Shown here one piece after another: positions 1 to 7,509 of a stretch of 8,838 nucleotides of DNA; positions within the stretch are counted from its first letter, which is position 1, and each line of letters starts with the position of its first letter. The notes under the pieces were generated by a model. That model was not told the DNA's origin. It worked only from the letters and a program-made list of their open reading frames with translations, and made no database searches. A program made the position numbers and the translations under genes. Source of the DNA: Calditrichia bacterium (GTDB lineage Bacteria; Calditrichota; Calditrichia; RBG-13-44-9); the NCBI GenBank assembly GCA_026991005.1, contig JALXCH010000047.1, positions 1 through 8,838 of the forward strand, written 5' to 3'.

Positions 1-424
1 CCCCATAATTGAGAGGCAGCAATAAAGTGAATTCTTCTGATTCTCCTGGCGCTATTTCTCCCCCTGATGGATATTTTTCCCGTTCCCCTTTAGCCAGAAT
101 AAATTTCTGGTTTTCCTGCCTGGTAAACAACAAAAACTCGTCGGTCGCATAATCATAAAAAATAGGTTTGTCGCTGGTGTTTACCACTTTCAATTGCAGG
201 AAATCCATGTAAACTTCGGCGTAGGCGTACACCTTGGGATTCATGTGGATATTGCTTTGATAGCGGGCACCTTCTTGCGGGGAATAGGAGACAATTCTAA
301 AATCGTTCATTTCAGCCGGATTCATCTCAATGCCGAAAAAATCATCCAGAACTCTGGGGGAGCAGGAAAGAAACACCATTCCGCCTACAATAAATAATAA
401 ATTGCGCCACCAGCCTTTTTTCAT
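1..424 (-). CDS. Putative lipoprotein, N-terminal 141 residues (cut by left window edge)
   Basis: The family is not recognised. Reading starts at an ATG at 424 and stays open to base 1, so the C-terminus is outside the window. Seen: a short basic start (MKKGWWRN), a hydrophobic core (LLFIVGGMVFL) and a cysteine at residue 21 in the context FLSC-S. This fits a type II (lipoprotein) signal peptide, although Phe at -3 is less usual than Leu or Val. The rest is rich in alternating hydrophobic and polar residues, with a segment like GGEIAPGESEEFTLLLPL near residues 120-139. That suggests an Ig-like beta-sandwich of the kind found in envelope lipoproteins (inference). An AGGGA Shine-Dalgarno lies about 5 nt before the ATG, and a good promoter precedes it. 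It is probably anchored in the envelope facing the periplasm. The function is unknown. Confidence 0.8.
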   Translation of the reverse strand, partial: MKKGWWRNLLFIVGGMVFLSCSPRVLDDFFGIEMNPAEMNDFRIVSYSPQEGARYQSNIHMNPKVYAYAEVYMDFLQLKVVNTSDKPIFYDYATDEFLLFTRQENQKFILAKGEREKYPSGGEIAPGESEEFTLLLPLNYG

Positions 425-448
425 AAAATTCCCTTTTTACACGCTGCT

Positions 449-477
449 AATATAAATATCAGGGTTCCACATATCAA
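449..477 (-). promoter_or_regulatory. Sigma-70-like promoter for the putative lipoprotein gene
   Basis: On the minus strand a -35 box TTGATA (472-477) and a -10 box TATATT (449-454) are separated by exactly 17 nt. Each box matches the sigma-70 consensus at 5 of 6 positions. Transcription would start near 442 and give a short leader of about 18 nt with the AGGGA ribosome site. It suggests the lipoprotein gene is transcribed independently of tpiA. A chance match in AT-rich DNA is possible, but this is the best promoter-like sequence I saw in the window. Confidence 0.5.
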
Positions 478-568
478 AATAAAAATCACAATCATTCGGT
501 AAAGAATATCCACCTGAGGGAGGTTTACTCTGAATATTCCCGGAGCGCAATTCAAGATATTCCAATAA

Positions 569-1339
569 TTAAAAAACTTTTTCCCCGGCTATGATAATTC
601 GATGGAAGCTATCGGCTTTTAAACAGGCACCACCAACCAGGGCTCCGTCGATATCCGGCTGAGCCAGCAATCCTTCGGCGTTTTCCGGCTTCACACTGCC
701 GCCATAAAGAATCGACATGCGCTGCCCCACTTCTTCCTCAAACAGCGTTCCCAGAATATCCCGAATAAACGCATGCACTTCCTGCGCTTGCTCCGGTGTA
801 GCTGTTTTGCCCGTACCAATAGCCCATACGGGTTCGTAAGCAATCACGATTTGCTTCAACTCATCGGAAGTAAATCCTTTTAATCCCCACTCTACCTGAT
901 TGAGCACGATATCTTTGGTTAAATTTTCTTCCCGCTCTTCCTGCTTCTCGCCCACACAAAGAATAACTTTCAATTTATTTTTCAATGCGATATGGATTTT
1001 GCGATTTACCGTATTTTCGTCTTCCTGGAAATACTGGCGGCGCTCGCTATGGCCAATAATAACCCATTTTGCCCCGGTACTTTTAATCATCTTCGCAGAA
1101 ATTTCACCCGTGTAGGCACCTTCTTCTTCCCAGAACAGATTCTGAGCTCCCAGCAAAATGGAACTTCCTTTTAATTCTTCAGCCACTGGAGCCAGGGCAG
1201 TAAAGGGAGGGAAAATGACTACCTTGCTCTTGCGAGCCGGTTTCTTCTCCAGACGACTCCTCAACTGTTTTACCAACCGAACCGCCTCCGGATTGGTCTT
1301 GTGCATCTTCCAGTTTCCGGCAATAATTTTTTGACGCAT
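569..1339 (-). CDS. tpiA: Triosephosphate isomerase
   Basis: This cytoplasmic glycolytic and gluconeogenic enzyme interconverts dihydroxyacetone phosphate and glyceraldehyde 3-phosphate. The 256-residue protein has the usual family length (about 250) and all catalytic signatures. GNWKM at 8-12 carries Asn9 and the substrate-binding Lys11. GHSERR at 96-101 carries the electrophile His97. AYEPVWAIGTG at 167-177 carries the general base Glu169, followed by the mobile loop 6. YGGSVKPEN (212-220) and DGALVGGACL (231-240) form the phosphate-binding end of the TIM barrel. The ATG at 1339 has AGGAGT about 6 nt upstream. A second ATG four bases further upstream is out of frame. It lies 207 nt after pgk, beyond a terminator, so it may have its own promoter. 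I saw no good promoter, only AT-rich DNA at 1345-1490. No clear hairpin-plus-U-tract terminator follows the gene. Confidence 0.98.
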   Translation of the reverse strand: MRQKIIAGNWKMHKTNPEAVRLVKQLRSRLEKKPARKSKVVIFPPFTALAPVAEELKGSSILLGAQNLFWEEEGAYTGEISAKMIKSTGAKWVIIGHSERRQYFQEDENTVNRKIHIALKNKLKVILCVGEKQEEREENLTKDIVLNQVEWGLKGFTSDELKQIVIAYEPVWAIGTGKTATPEQAQEVHAFIRDILGTLFEEEVGQRMSILYGGSVKPENAEGLLAQPDIDGALVGGACLKADSFHRIIIAGEKVF

Positions 1340-1488
1340 GCATCACTCCTTTTGTTTTGCTCATCGGGCAGAATTTTTAAATCTCACAATATTGAATAAA
1401 CAAAATAAAACGCAACAATACCAAACGGATAATCTGGTTTCTCATTATTTCTATTGTTGGGATTTTCTATTTTTCCGGCGAAACTTTG

Positions 1489-1531
1489 CAAAGAGAAAAA
1501 CGGAGCACCCTAATGTTCAGGATGCTCCGTT
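1489..1531 (-). terminator. Intrinsic terminator after pgk
   Basis: On the minus strand, 16 nt after the pgk stop, AACGGAGCA (arm 1523-1531) pairs with TGCTCCGTT (arm 1499-1507). After one mismatch, three more base pairs close a 7-nt loop. The transcript then reads into a run of T with one C (about 1490-1500). A GC-rich stem plus a U-tract is a standard rho-independent terminator. It separates pgk from tpiA. Confidence 0.85.
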
Positions 1532-1546
1532 GTAAATAATACCTTT

Positions 1547-2746
1547 TCACGGTTTATCCGTCAAAGCAGCCACTCCAGGGAGTTCTTTTCCTTCCAGAAA
1601 TTCCAGGGACGCCCCTCCTCCGGTGGAGACATGGGTCAGTTTGCCGGTAAGTCCGAACTTTTTCACCGCAGCAGCGGAATCCCCTCCGCCAACCACGGTA
1701 ATAGCACCTTTTTCAGTAATAACAGCCAGATGTTGTGCAATTTCCTCAGTTCCCCGGGCAAAAGCGGGAATTTCGAACACTCCCATGGGACCATTCCAGA
1801 CCACTGTTTTTGCCTCGTTCAGGATGTTTTTAAATTCCTCGATTGTTTCTGGTCCGATATCCACACCCAGCCAATTCTCGGGAATATGATCCACATCCAC
1901 CACTTGAGTTTTCGCCTCTGCATCAAACTTATCGGCTACCAGAACATCCCTGGGTAGAACCAATTTACAGGAACTGGTTTCGGCCTGTTGCAAAATTTCC
2001 CGTGCCATCTCAATGCGGTCTTCCTCCAGCAGCGATTTGCCGATTTCCTTCCCCTGAGCTTTGAAAAAGGTGAAAATCATTCCACCTCCCAGTAAAAGCA
2101 CATCGGCTTTGTTCATCAGATTTTTAATCACATCAATTTTGCCAGAAATTTTTGCCCCGCCCAGCACGGTAACGAATGGCCGCTCGGGATTTTCCACTGC
2201 TTTGCCCAGATATTCCAGTTCTTTTTGCATCAGGTAACCGGCTGCACACTGGTCGATAAATTGGGTTACTCCCACTGTGGAAGCATGAGCCCGGTGGGCG
2301 GTCCCGAAAGCATCGTTCACATACAGGTCACAGCCCTGTGCTAACTGGCGGGCAAATTCGGGATCGTTCTTGGTTTCCCCTTCGTGGAAACGCAAATTTT
2401 CCAGCAACAATACTTCGCCTTCCCGCAGGCCCGCTTTCATCTGCTGAACCTCTTCCCCAATGCAGTCACTGGCAAATTTCACTTCCTGACCCAACAATTC
2501 CTGCAAACGGATGGCAACAGGTTTCAAACTCATGCTTTCCACCCGTTTCCCCTTAGGGCGTCCCAGGTGGGAGCAAAGTACCGCCCTCCCTCCCTCATCA
2601 ATAATTTTTTTAATGGTGGGCAAAGCAGCTCGAATCCGAAAATCATCGGTAATATTCTGCTGCTCGTCCAGAGGTACATTGAAATCCACACGCACTAAAA
2701 CGGTTTTTCCTTTCAGGTCCAGATCATCAATGGTTAATTTTGCCAT
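1547..2746 (-). CDS. pgk: Phosphoglycerate kinase
   Basis: Transfers the acyl phosphate of 1,3-bisphosphoglycerate to ADP, giving ATP and 3-phosphoglycerate; a cytoplasmic monomer. The 399 residues match the family's usual 390-400. N-terminal substrate domain: VDFNVP (20-25, with Asp21 and Asn23), R36, HLGRP (60-64), ENLRF (116-120, Arg119), and the basic HRAH motif near 151-154. C-terminal nucleotide domain: GGAKISGK (196-203, Lys203), WNGPMGVFE (317-325), GGGDSAAA (353-360) and the closing [11 protein letters not shown] (374-384). I chose the ATG at 2746 (MAKLTIDD). An in-frame TTG at 2761 would add five residues, but those codons are the Shine-Dalgarno GGAGGGG itself. The gene is 122 nt downstream of gapA, with a terminator in the gap, and has its own terminator. 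Confidence 0.98.
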   Translation of the reverse strand: MAKLTIDDLDLKGKTVLVRVDFNVPLDEQQNITDDFRIRAALPTIKKIIDEGGRAVLCSHLGRPKGKRVESMSLKPVAIRLQELLGQEVKFASDCIGEEVQQMKAGLREGEVLLLENLRFHEGETKNDPEFARQLAQGCDLYVNDAFGTAHRAHASTVGVTQFIDQCAAGYLMQKELEYLGKAVENPERPFVTVLGGAKISGKIDVIKNLMNKADVLLLGGGMIFTFFKAQGKEIGKSLLEEDRIEMAREILQQAETSSCKLVLPRDVLVADKFDAEAKTQVVDVDHIPENWLGVDIGPETIEEFKNILNEAKTVVWNGPMGVFEIPAFARGTEEIAQHLAVITEKGAITVVGGGDSAAAVKKFGLTGKLTHVSTGGGASLEFLEGKELPGVAALTDKP

Positions 2747-2752
2747 GGAATG

Positions 2753-2759
2753 CCCCTCC
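2753..2759 (-). promoter_or_regulatory. Shine-Dalgarno site that fixes the pgk start
   Basis: On the minus strand GGAGGGG lies 6 nt before the ATG at 2746. It overlaps the competing in-frame TTG codon at 2761, which therefore cannot use it. This supports a 399-residue rather than a 404-residue protein. Confidence 0.8.
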
Positions 2760-2820
2760 AAATTTTTGGTTTACTCCCCTGCCCTGTTAAAGCAAAGGAG
2801 CACCTTTTCCCGAAAAAAAT

Positions 2821-2857
2821 GTAAAAAGCGCCCTTCTACTTATCTGGTAGAAGGGCG
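2821..2857 (-). terminator. Intrinsic terminator after gapA
   Basis: A perfect 11-bp stem (CGCCCTTCTAC at 2829-2839, complementary arm 2847-2857) with a 7-nt loop starts 11 nt after the gapA stop. On the minus strand it is followed by CTTTTTAC and, a little further, a run of seven T. This is a strong rho-independent terminator. It should end most gapA transcripts before pgk. In the plus direction only three T follow, so it is oriented for gapA. Confidence 0.9.
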
Positions 2858-2868
2858 TTTGGTATGGA

Positions 2869-3894
<1,026 letters not shown>

Positions 3895-3907
3895 CTATAT
3901 GTTTGTG

Positions 3908-3937
3908 TTGATTTTATAGAGACAATGTTCGTATAAT
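3908..3937 (+). promoter_or_regulatory. Possible plus-strand (outward-facing) promoter upstream of gapA
   Basis: On the plus strand TTGATT (3908-3913) and a perfect TATAAT (3932-3937) are 18 nt apart. It points away from gapA. An RNA starting near 3944 would run through both repeat arrays and then antisense to ruvX. No plus-strand gene follows. In AT-rich DNA such a match can arise by chance, so this is only a candidate. Confidence 0.25.
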
Positions 3938-4085
3938 CCGATAAAACAATGGCTTTGCTAAACTTAAATTAACAAATAAAATTCAGTTATTGCAAGTGAT
4001 TTTAAGTAACATTTGACCTAATGCAGAAGTGTCCCCCTTTCGCTCTATTCAAACAGATTCCGGGATCCTGGGGACGGGCATAGAG

Positions 4086-4157
4086 GGGGAAATAGGGGAA
4101 ATAAGGGAAATAGGGTATATAAAGTAAATAGGGGAAATAAAGGAAGTATGGTAGATA
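4086..4157. repeat. Degenerate 9-mer tandem array, consensus GGGGAAATA, 8 units
   Basis: Eight consecutive 9-nt units fit without any insertion or deletion: GGGGAAATA, GGGGAAATA, AGGGAAATA, GGGTATATA, AAGTAAATA, GGGGAAATA, AAGGAAGTA, TGGTAGATA. All end in TA, and five end in AAATA. Divergence rises toward the right end. The plus strand is nearly pure A/G/T. Because 9 is a multiple of 3, the minus strand keeps one frame open and reads as Ile-Ser-Pro-like triplets, which should not be called a gene. Confidence 0.85.
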
Positions 4158-4219
4158 GATGAAAAGGAAAGTTTGCCTGCTTCGGACTTTTTTCCTCTTT
4201 CCTCTTTTTTCTTTTTGCT

Positions 4220-4324
4220 ATTTGTATTTTGGAATTTGAGATTTGAAATTTTGGATTTGGGATTTGGGATTTGAAATTTGGGATTTGGGATTTGGGATTT
4301 GGGATTTGAGATTTGGGATTTCAT
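4220..4324. repeat. Degenerate 7-mer tandem array, consensus ATTTGGG, 15 units
   Basis: Fifteen 7-nt units fill exactly 105 nt with no change of register. Seven are exact ATTTGGG, including a run of four at 4276-4303; others are ATTTGAG, ATTTGAA, ATTTTGG and more diverged end units. Exact units sit in the centre and the edges are degraded, as expected for an array grown by slippage and decaying by point mutation. The minus strand is open across it and gives an Asn-Pro-Lys-Ser-Gln-Ile-type 7-residue periodicity (21 nt = three units), which is a by-product. Confidence 0.93.
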
Positions 4325-4350
4325 TAATGCTGGATTAAAAATTTGGGAAT

Positions 4351-4773
4351 TTATTTTCCCCCGCTCCGCCGTTCCAGAAAGGTTTGCAGGATGTATTGGG
4401 CTGCCATTTGATCGATAATATTCCGATGCTTGGAGGGTTTTTTCCCCATCTGACGCAGGGTTTGCTGCGCCTGCCGGGTGGTTAGCCGTTCGTCCAGGAG
4501 TTCCAGCGGTACGGGCAGCCGGGCACGCAATTTTTCGGCAAACTGCCGTACCTCCCGGGTCTTTTCCGTGTCCTGCCCGGACATCCCCAGCGGTAACCCC
4601 AGAACCACTCCCGCCACTTCCTGTTCCAGAACTATCCGAACAATCTCGGCAATCGCTTCCTTCTGGCTGCGATAATGAATGGTCTTTAACGGCTGTGCCA
4701 AAAATCCGGTAGGATCGCTCAGTGCTACCCCAATCCGTTTTTCCCCATAATCCAATCCTAAATAACGCGCCAT
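4351..4773 (-). CDS. ruvX: YqgF-family putative pre-16S rRNA nuclease / Holliday junction resolvase-like protein
   Basis: A small cytoplasmic RNase H-fold protein. E. coli YqgF is implicated in 5' maturation of 16S rRNA; the older label, putative Holliday junction resolvase, comes from the RuvC-like fold. The 140 residues match the family (about 138). Acidic active-site candidates are in place: Asp8 in LGLDYG with the following KRIGVALSD, Glu95 in LLDERLTT, and Asp121 in HRNIIDQMAA. VVLGLPLGMSG (56-66) is the typical central strand and loop. I chose the ATG at 4773 (MARYLGLDYG). An in-frame GTG at 4791 would add six residues but overlaps the Shine-Dalgarno AAGGTGGG. It lies 95 nt past the HU terminator in purine-rich DNA with no evident promoter. 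No terminator hairpin follows; the repeat arrays begin 26 nt after the stop. Confidence 0.93.
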   Translation of the reverse strand: MARYLGLDYGEKRIGVALSDPTGFLAQPLKTIHYRSQKEAIAEIVRIVLEQEVAGVVLGLPLGMSGQDTEKTREVRQFAEKLRARLPVPLELLDERLTTRQAQQTLRQMGKKPSKHRNIIDQMAAQYILQTFLERRSGGK

Positions 4774-4776
4774 ATT

Positions 4777-4784
4777 CCCACCTT
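4777..4784 (-). promoter_or_regulatory. Shine-Dalgarno site that fixes the ruvX start
   Basis: On the minus strand AAGGTGGG sits just before the ATG at 4773. The GTG alternative at 4791 lies upstream of this site and has no comparable site of its own. This supports the 140-residue protein. Confidence 0.7.
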
Positions 4785-4868
4785 TTTCCACTCAACGGAT
4801 GTTTGCCGTTCTGCCTTCCCGACCTTTTCCTTCTTTTTCACTTTCCAGCTCCCGGGGAACTCTCCGAG

Positions 4869-4907
4869 AAAAAAAATGCCGCAATCGGTTTGCGCACCGA
4901 TGCGGCA
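4869..4907 (-). terminator. Intrinsic terminator after the HU-like gene
   Basis: On the minus strand TGCCGC (4902-4907) and ATCGGT (4896-4901) pair with ACCGAT (4884-4889) and GCGGCA (4877-4882). This makes a 12-bp stem with one bulged base and a 6-nt loop. It is followed directly by eight T (4869-4876). It lies 40 nt after the HU stop. This is the clearest terminator in the window. Confidence 0.93.
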
Positions 4908-4947
4908 AATCTGGATGTATTCAAAATTCATGGAAATGCATGAACGT

Positions 4948-5268
4948 TTACTTGCTCTCTTTTTTCTCCAGAGGTTGTTTTAGAACATCTTTAAGCAATT
5001 TCCCCGGTTTAAAATGGGTTTTGCGGCGGGCAGGGACGTAAATAATTTCGCCCGTCCGGGGATTGCGGGCTTTGGGTTTGGGCTTGGTCTCTTTCACCTC
5101 GAAAACACCAAAATCCCGGATTTCGATGCGGATTTCCGGATCGGCCTCGCTTAAAATCTCCCGCAACGCTTCAAAAACAGCATTCACAAATTCCTCGGTA
5201 ACGTAAATCTTTTGCCCTAATTTTCTGGCAACGCGTTTGGCGACTTCTTTTTTAGTCACAGTATTCAT
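4948..5268 (-). CDS. HU/IHF-family DNA-binding protein
   Basis: A small nucleoid-associated protein that binds and bends DNA as a dimer. The 106 residues are about 15 more than a standard HU (about 90). N-terminal helices (MNTVTKKEVAKRVARKLG...) form the dimer body. RDFGVFEV (51-58) is the conserved turn. KARNPRTGE (66-74) carries the Arg-Asn-Pro arm tip, with Pro70 as the residue that intercalates into DNA. THFKPGKLLKDVL (84-96) is the C-terminal signature. The extra length is a few N-terminal residues and a charged tail (KQPLEKKESK). HU and IHF subunits cannot be told apart by eye, so no gene symbol is given. The ATG at 5268 has AAGGGG about 7 nt upstream. A candidate promoter and a strong terminator flank it, so it is probably transcribed alone. 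Confidence 0.95.
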   Translation of the reverse strand: MNTVTKKEVAKRVARKLGQKIYVTEEFVNAVFEALREILSEADPEIRIEIRDFGVFEVKETKPKPKARNPRTGEIIYVPARRKTHFKPGKLLKDVLKQPLEKKESK

Positions 5269-5316
5269 TCGTTACCCCTTTTGCGTCATTCCTCAATTAA
5301 GCTGTTATTTTTCTAT

Positions 5317-5345
5317 AATTTAATTGCTTCATCTATAATTTGCAA
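5317..5345 (-). promoter_or_regulatory. Candidate promoter of the HU-like gene
   Basis: On the minus strand TTGCAA (5340-5345) and TAAATT (5317-5322) are 17 nt apart, each matching the sigma-70 consensus at 4 of 6 positions. They lie in a 102-nt AT-rich gap after the GWxTD gene. Transcription would begin near 5310 and give a leader of about 40 nt. Other AT-rich hexamers nearby could serve instead. Confidence 0.33.
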
Positions 5346-5370
5346 GAAAAAAATTGTAAATTTAAAATTA

Positions 5371-7455
5371 TTAATTAGTAAGGGCATTGAATAAAAAAAT
5401 TCTCGTGCGCCGACGGCATGTTGCCCCGGCAATGGGATCGCGTACCACAATTTCCAGCGTGTACTTCCCGGCAGGTAAATTTGCCAGATTAAACGATTGG
5501 ATGACAAAATCGTTGGGACGCCGTGCGTCATATTCATTCACTACGGCAATCCGATGCTGACGCCGCCGCAACCAGCCCAACAACCCTCCGGGAGGCACTT
5601 TCGCTAAACGGTTCTCCACCTGGTAATGAAATTCTCCCCGGGCATCGGGCGCCAGATGGTACACTTCAAAATAAATAAAAAGAGTATCCGCCCGAGAGAA
5701 CTGCCTATCTAACGCCGGGAAAATCCGCATCTGATGCCGTACCAGAGCACCCGGTTCACTCGCCGGTTCAACATGGCGTGCCACTACAATATCCGAAATA
5801 GCCAGCGCATCTTCCGTAAACGTGGGAGCGGTGAGGGTATCGCGCTGGCAGAAACTGGCATCGCGGGTGGTGTTGAGGAGCTCGAAGGAATAGTGCAGCA
5901 GCTGCTTCCCCTTTGCCTGTTCAGGAACTGCCACCCGGGGTAATGCCTGAAAATAATAGTGCCCTTCCCTCCAACTGCGGGGCAAGGGAAATGGAATCAC
6001 AAAAGAATCCTGGACGGAATAAAAGGGAACACCGGTGCTGTCCGTAAAAAACAACCCCGCCCGAAAATACCAGGGCTCGGGACTGGCCTCATCCTCGATA
6101 AAAATGCGAAATGGTACCCAGAGGTATCCCCCGAGCGAATCCCGAAACGCGTACATTCCATATTGGGCGGTTAACTTCCCCCCGCTGCGTTGGAAATCGA
6201 AGCGGTCTGGCAGGGTGGCAAACACATCCCGCGCCACCAGATTGTAATCCACCAGCGTACGTTCTTTAAAAACCGATTTGCTCTGGGGCATGGGCTGAGT
6301 GAAACGAAACTCCCCATTCCAGAACTCATCGGAAAAAGAGAGCTGGAAATCCGGATACACCCAGATTTGCTGCGGCGGATAAATAGCACTCCACTCCATG
6401 GATTTTCCGTATTCCACAATGTAGAGGGGACGACCATAGCGGATATAAGTGCGTCCCCGGTCGGTTTGCCAGCCCTGAATGTGCAGCGCCGGTACGCTAA
6501 ACCGCATCTGGGCGTACGCCACCCGACTGATATGCTCCAGCAGGCGTTCGTTCTCCGGTGTAAGAAACAGTGGATCCTTCTTTTTCCAGAAGCGTTCCGT
6601 GGTATCCGGAAGCGCCGGTGGATTTTTCGAGGCGGGATTCAACAGAGCCGGATTGAGAAAGAGCTGGCGTTCTTCTTCCGGCATGAGCTCCTGCGCCCGA
6701 TTAAAATAGCGGCGGGCGCGCCCATAGTCCCGCAAAGCATGGTAAGCCAATCCCAGATACAAATTAAAATCCCGGGAATCCGGGTAGCGCTTCACCATCT
6801 TTCGAAACAAATCCACCATTTTCTGGTAATCTTCTGCTTCGTAGTACAAATTCCCCAGCAGAACGGGTGCTTCCTGGTTGGTGGAATCCAGTTGTAAGGC
6901 ATGGCGGAGGTAGTTTACCGCCATATCGTAATCGTCGATGGCATATTCCCGAAAGGAAAGCGGGATTTCGGTATCGGTATATCGGTAGTAGTAGCGCAGC
7001 ATTTCCTGAAGATGAATTCTTCCCAGCGCCACCAGCGCCGGTACAAAATCGGGATTCATCTCCAGCACCTTCTCGTACCGGCGTTTCGCTATCCCGGTGA
7101 ATCCCTGAGCTCGATACAATTCCGCCCACACAAAATGGTAAAAAAGATTGTTTTTGGCAGAAGGGTGAATCTGCTCCAGGATTTCCCGTGCCCGAAAGCG
7201 GTTTTCCATTCCTCCCCGACAAATAAGCAGGTAAGCCCGAAGGGTATGTAACCGGGCATCCCGGGGATAGCGCTGAAGCAGAGAGTCCAGTTCAGGGCGA
7301 AGGTGTAAGGTGTCCCGCTGTAAACACCATTCCTGCATCTGCTGTAAAAGTAACGAATCGGGAAGCTGGTTGGTGGGGAGGGAATCTTGTGCCAGACCGG
7401 AGACGTGCCCGGCAACAACGCCAAGCAACAGGCTTATGGTAAGCAGCCATCTCAT
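5371..7455 (-). CDS. Exported TPR and GWxTD-domain protein, function unknown
   Basis: The 694-residue protein begins with a type I signal peptide: MRWLL, a hydrophobic stretch to about residue 17, then a likely cut after SGLA (residue 22). It should act in the periplasm or at the envelope. Residues about 45-265 look like tetratricopeptide repeats, clearest near 106-150, 171-206 and 210-258 (for example LGLAYHALRDYGRARRYFNR at 234-253), suggesting a protein-binding scaffold. DPLFLTPENERLLEH (294-308) leads into the GWxTD motif at 328-332 (GWQTD) and RGRTYIRYGRP (333-343). The C-terminal half is beta-rich and ends in a sandwich-like segment (LPAGKYTLEIVVRD, 660-673). GWxTD proteins recur in FCB-group bacteria and Acidobacteriota, with no established role that I know of. 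The ATG at 7455 lacks a clear Shine-Dalgarno, but no in-frame alternative lies close upstream. Confidence 0.88.
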   Translation of the reverse strand: MRWLLTISLLLGVVAGHVSGLAQDSLPTNQLPDSLLLQQMQEWCLQRDTLHLRPELDSLLQRYPRDARLHTLRAYLLICRGGMENRFRAREILEQIHPSAKNNLFYHFVWAELYRAQGFTGIAKRRYEKVLEMNPDFVPALVALGRIHLQEMLRYYYRYTDTEIPLSFREYAIDDYDMAVNYLRHALQLDSTNQEAPVLLGNLYYEAEDYQKMVDLFRKMVKRYPDSRDFNLYLGLAYHALRDYGRARRYFNRAQELMPEEERQLFLNPALLNPASKNPPALPDTTERFWKKKDPLFLTPENERLLEHISRVAYAQMRFSVPALHIQGWQTDRGRTYIRYGRPLYIVEYGKSMEWSAIYPPQQIWVYPDFQLSFSDEFWNGEFRFTQPMPQSKSVFKERTLVDYNLVARDVFATLPDRFDFQRSGGKLTAQYGMYAFRDSLGGYLWVPFRIFIEDEASPEPWYFRAGLFFTDSTGVPFYSVQDSFVIPFPLPRSWREGHYYFQALPRVAVPEQAKGKQLLHYSFELLNTTRDASFCQRDTLTAPTFTEDALAISDIVVARHVEPASEPGALVRHQMRIFPALDRQFSRADTLFIYFEVYHLAPDARGEFHYQVENRLAKVPPGGLLGWLRRRQHRIAVVNEYDARRPNDFVIQSFNLANLPAGKYTLEIVVRDPIAGATCRRRTRIFLFNALTN

Positions 7456-7464
7456 GGAAAATAT

Positions 7465-7485
7465 ACCGGTTTGTTTCTCACCGGT
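7465..7485. repeat. ACCGGT dyad just upstream of the GWxTD gene start
   Basis: Two ACCGGT hexamers (7465-7470 and 7480-7485) are separated by 9 nt. Each is palindromic, so they can be read as direct or inverted repeats and could pair as a 6-bp hairpin in RNA. The nearer copy lies 9 nt before the ATG at 7455, where a ribosome site would be expected. It could be an operator or a translational hairpin; chance is also possible. Confidence 0.35.
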
Positions 7486-7509
7486 GGTATGGGTCTAACA
7501 CAGGTAGAA

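Noticed and set aside
504..563. Three GATATTC/GAATATTC-like motifs after tpiA, possibly an operator or terminator
   Set aside because: Spacing is irregular (28 and 24 nt), the stems are AT-only and short, and no T-run follows. Chance in AT-rich DNA is the simplest reading.
2791..2810. GGTGCTCC in the pgk leader also occurs in the pgk terminator arm (1502-1509), and AAAGG/CCTTT can form a small hairpin here
   Set aside because: An 8-nt match and a 5-bp stem are easily explained by chance. There is no U-tract, and no second structure to make an attenuator.
4060..4071. Near-palindrome CCGGGATCCTGG
   Set aside because: A single short imperfect palindrome with one mismatched pair of flanking bases and no second copy; too little to call an operator.
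4086..4324. CRISPR-like array
   Set aside because: Units are 7 and 9 nt, directly abutting, with no unique spacers of CRISPR size and no cas genes nearby.
4049..4795. Minus-strand open frame of about 248 codons spanning the repeat arrays and overlapping ruvX
   Set aside because: Its right part is ruvX read in another frame. Its left part is peptide forced by the 7-mer and 9-mer repeats (Asn-Pro-Lys and Ile-Ser-Pro patterns). It has no recognisable domain.
6190..6897. Plus-strand open frame of about 235 codons inside the GWxTD gene
   Set aside because: Antisense shadow of a gene with clear signal peptide and motifs; no domain was recognised.
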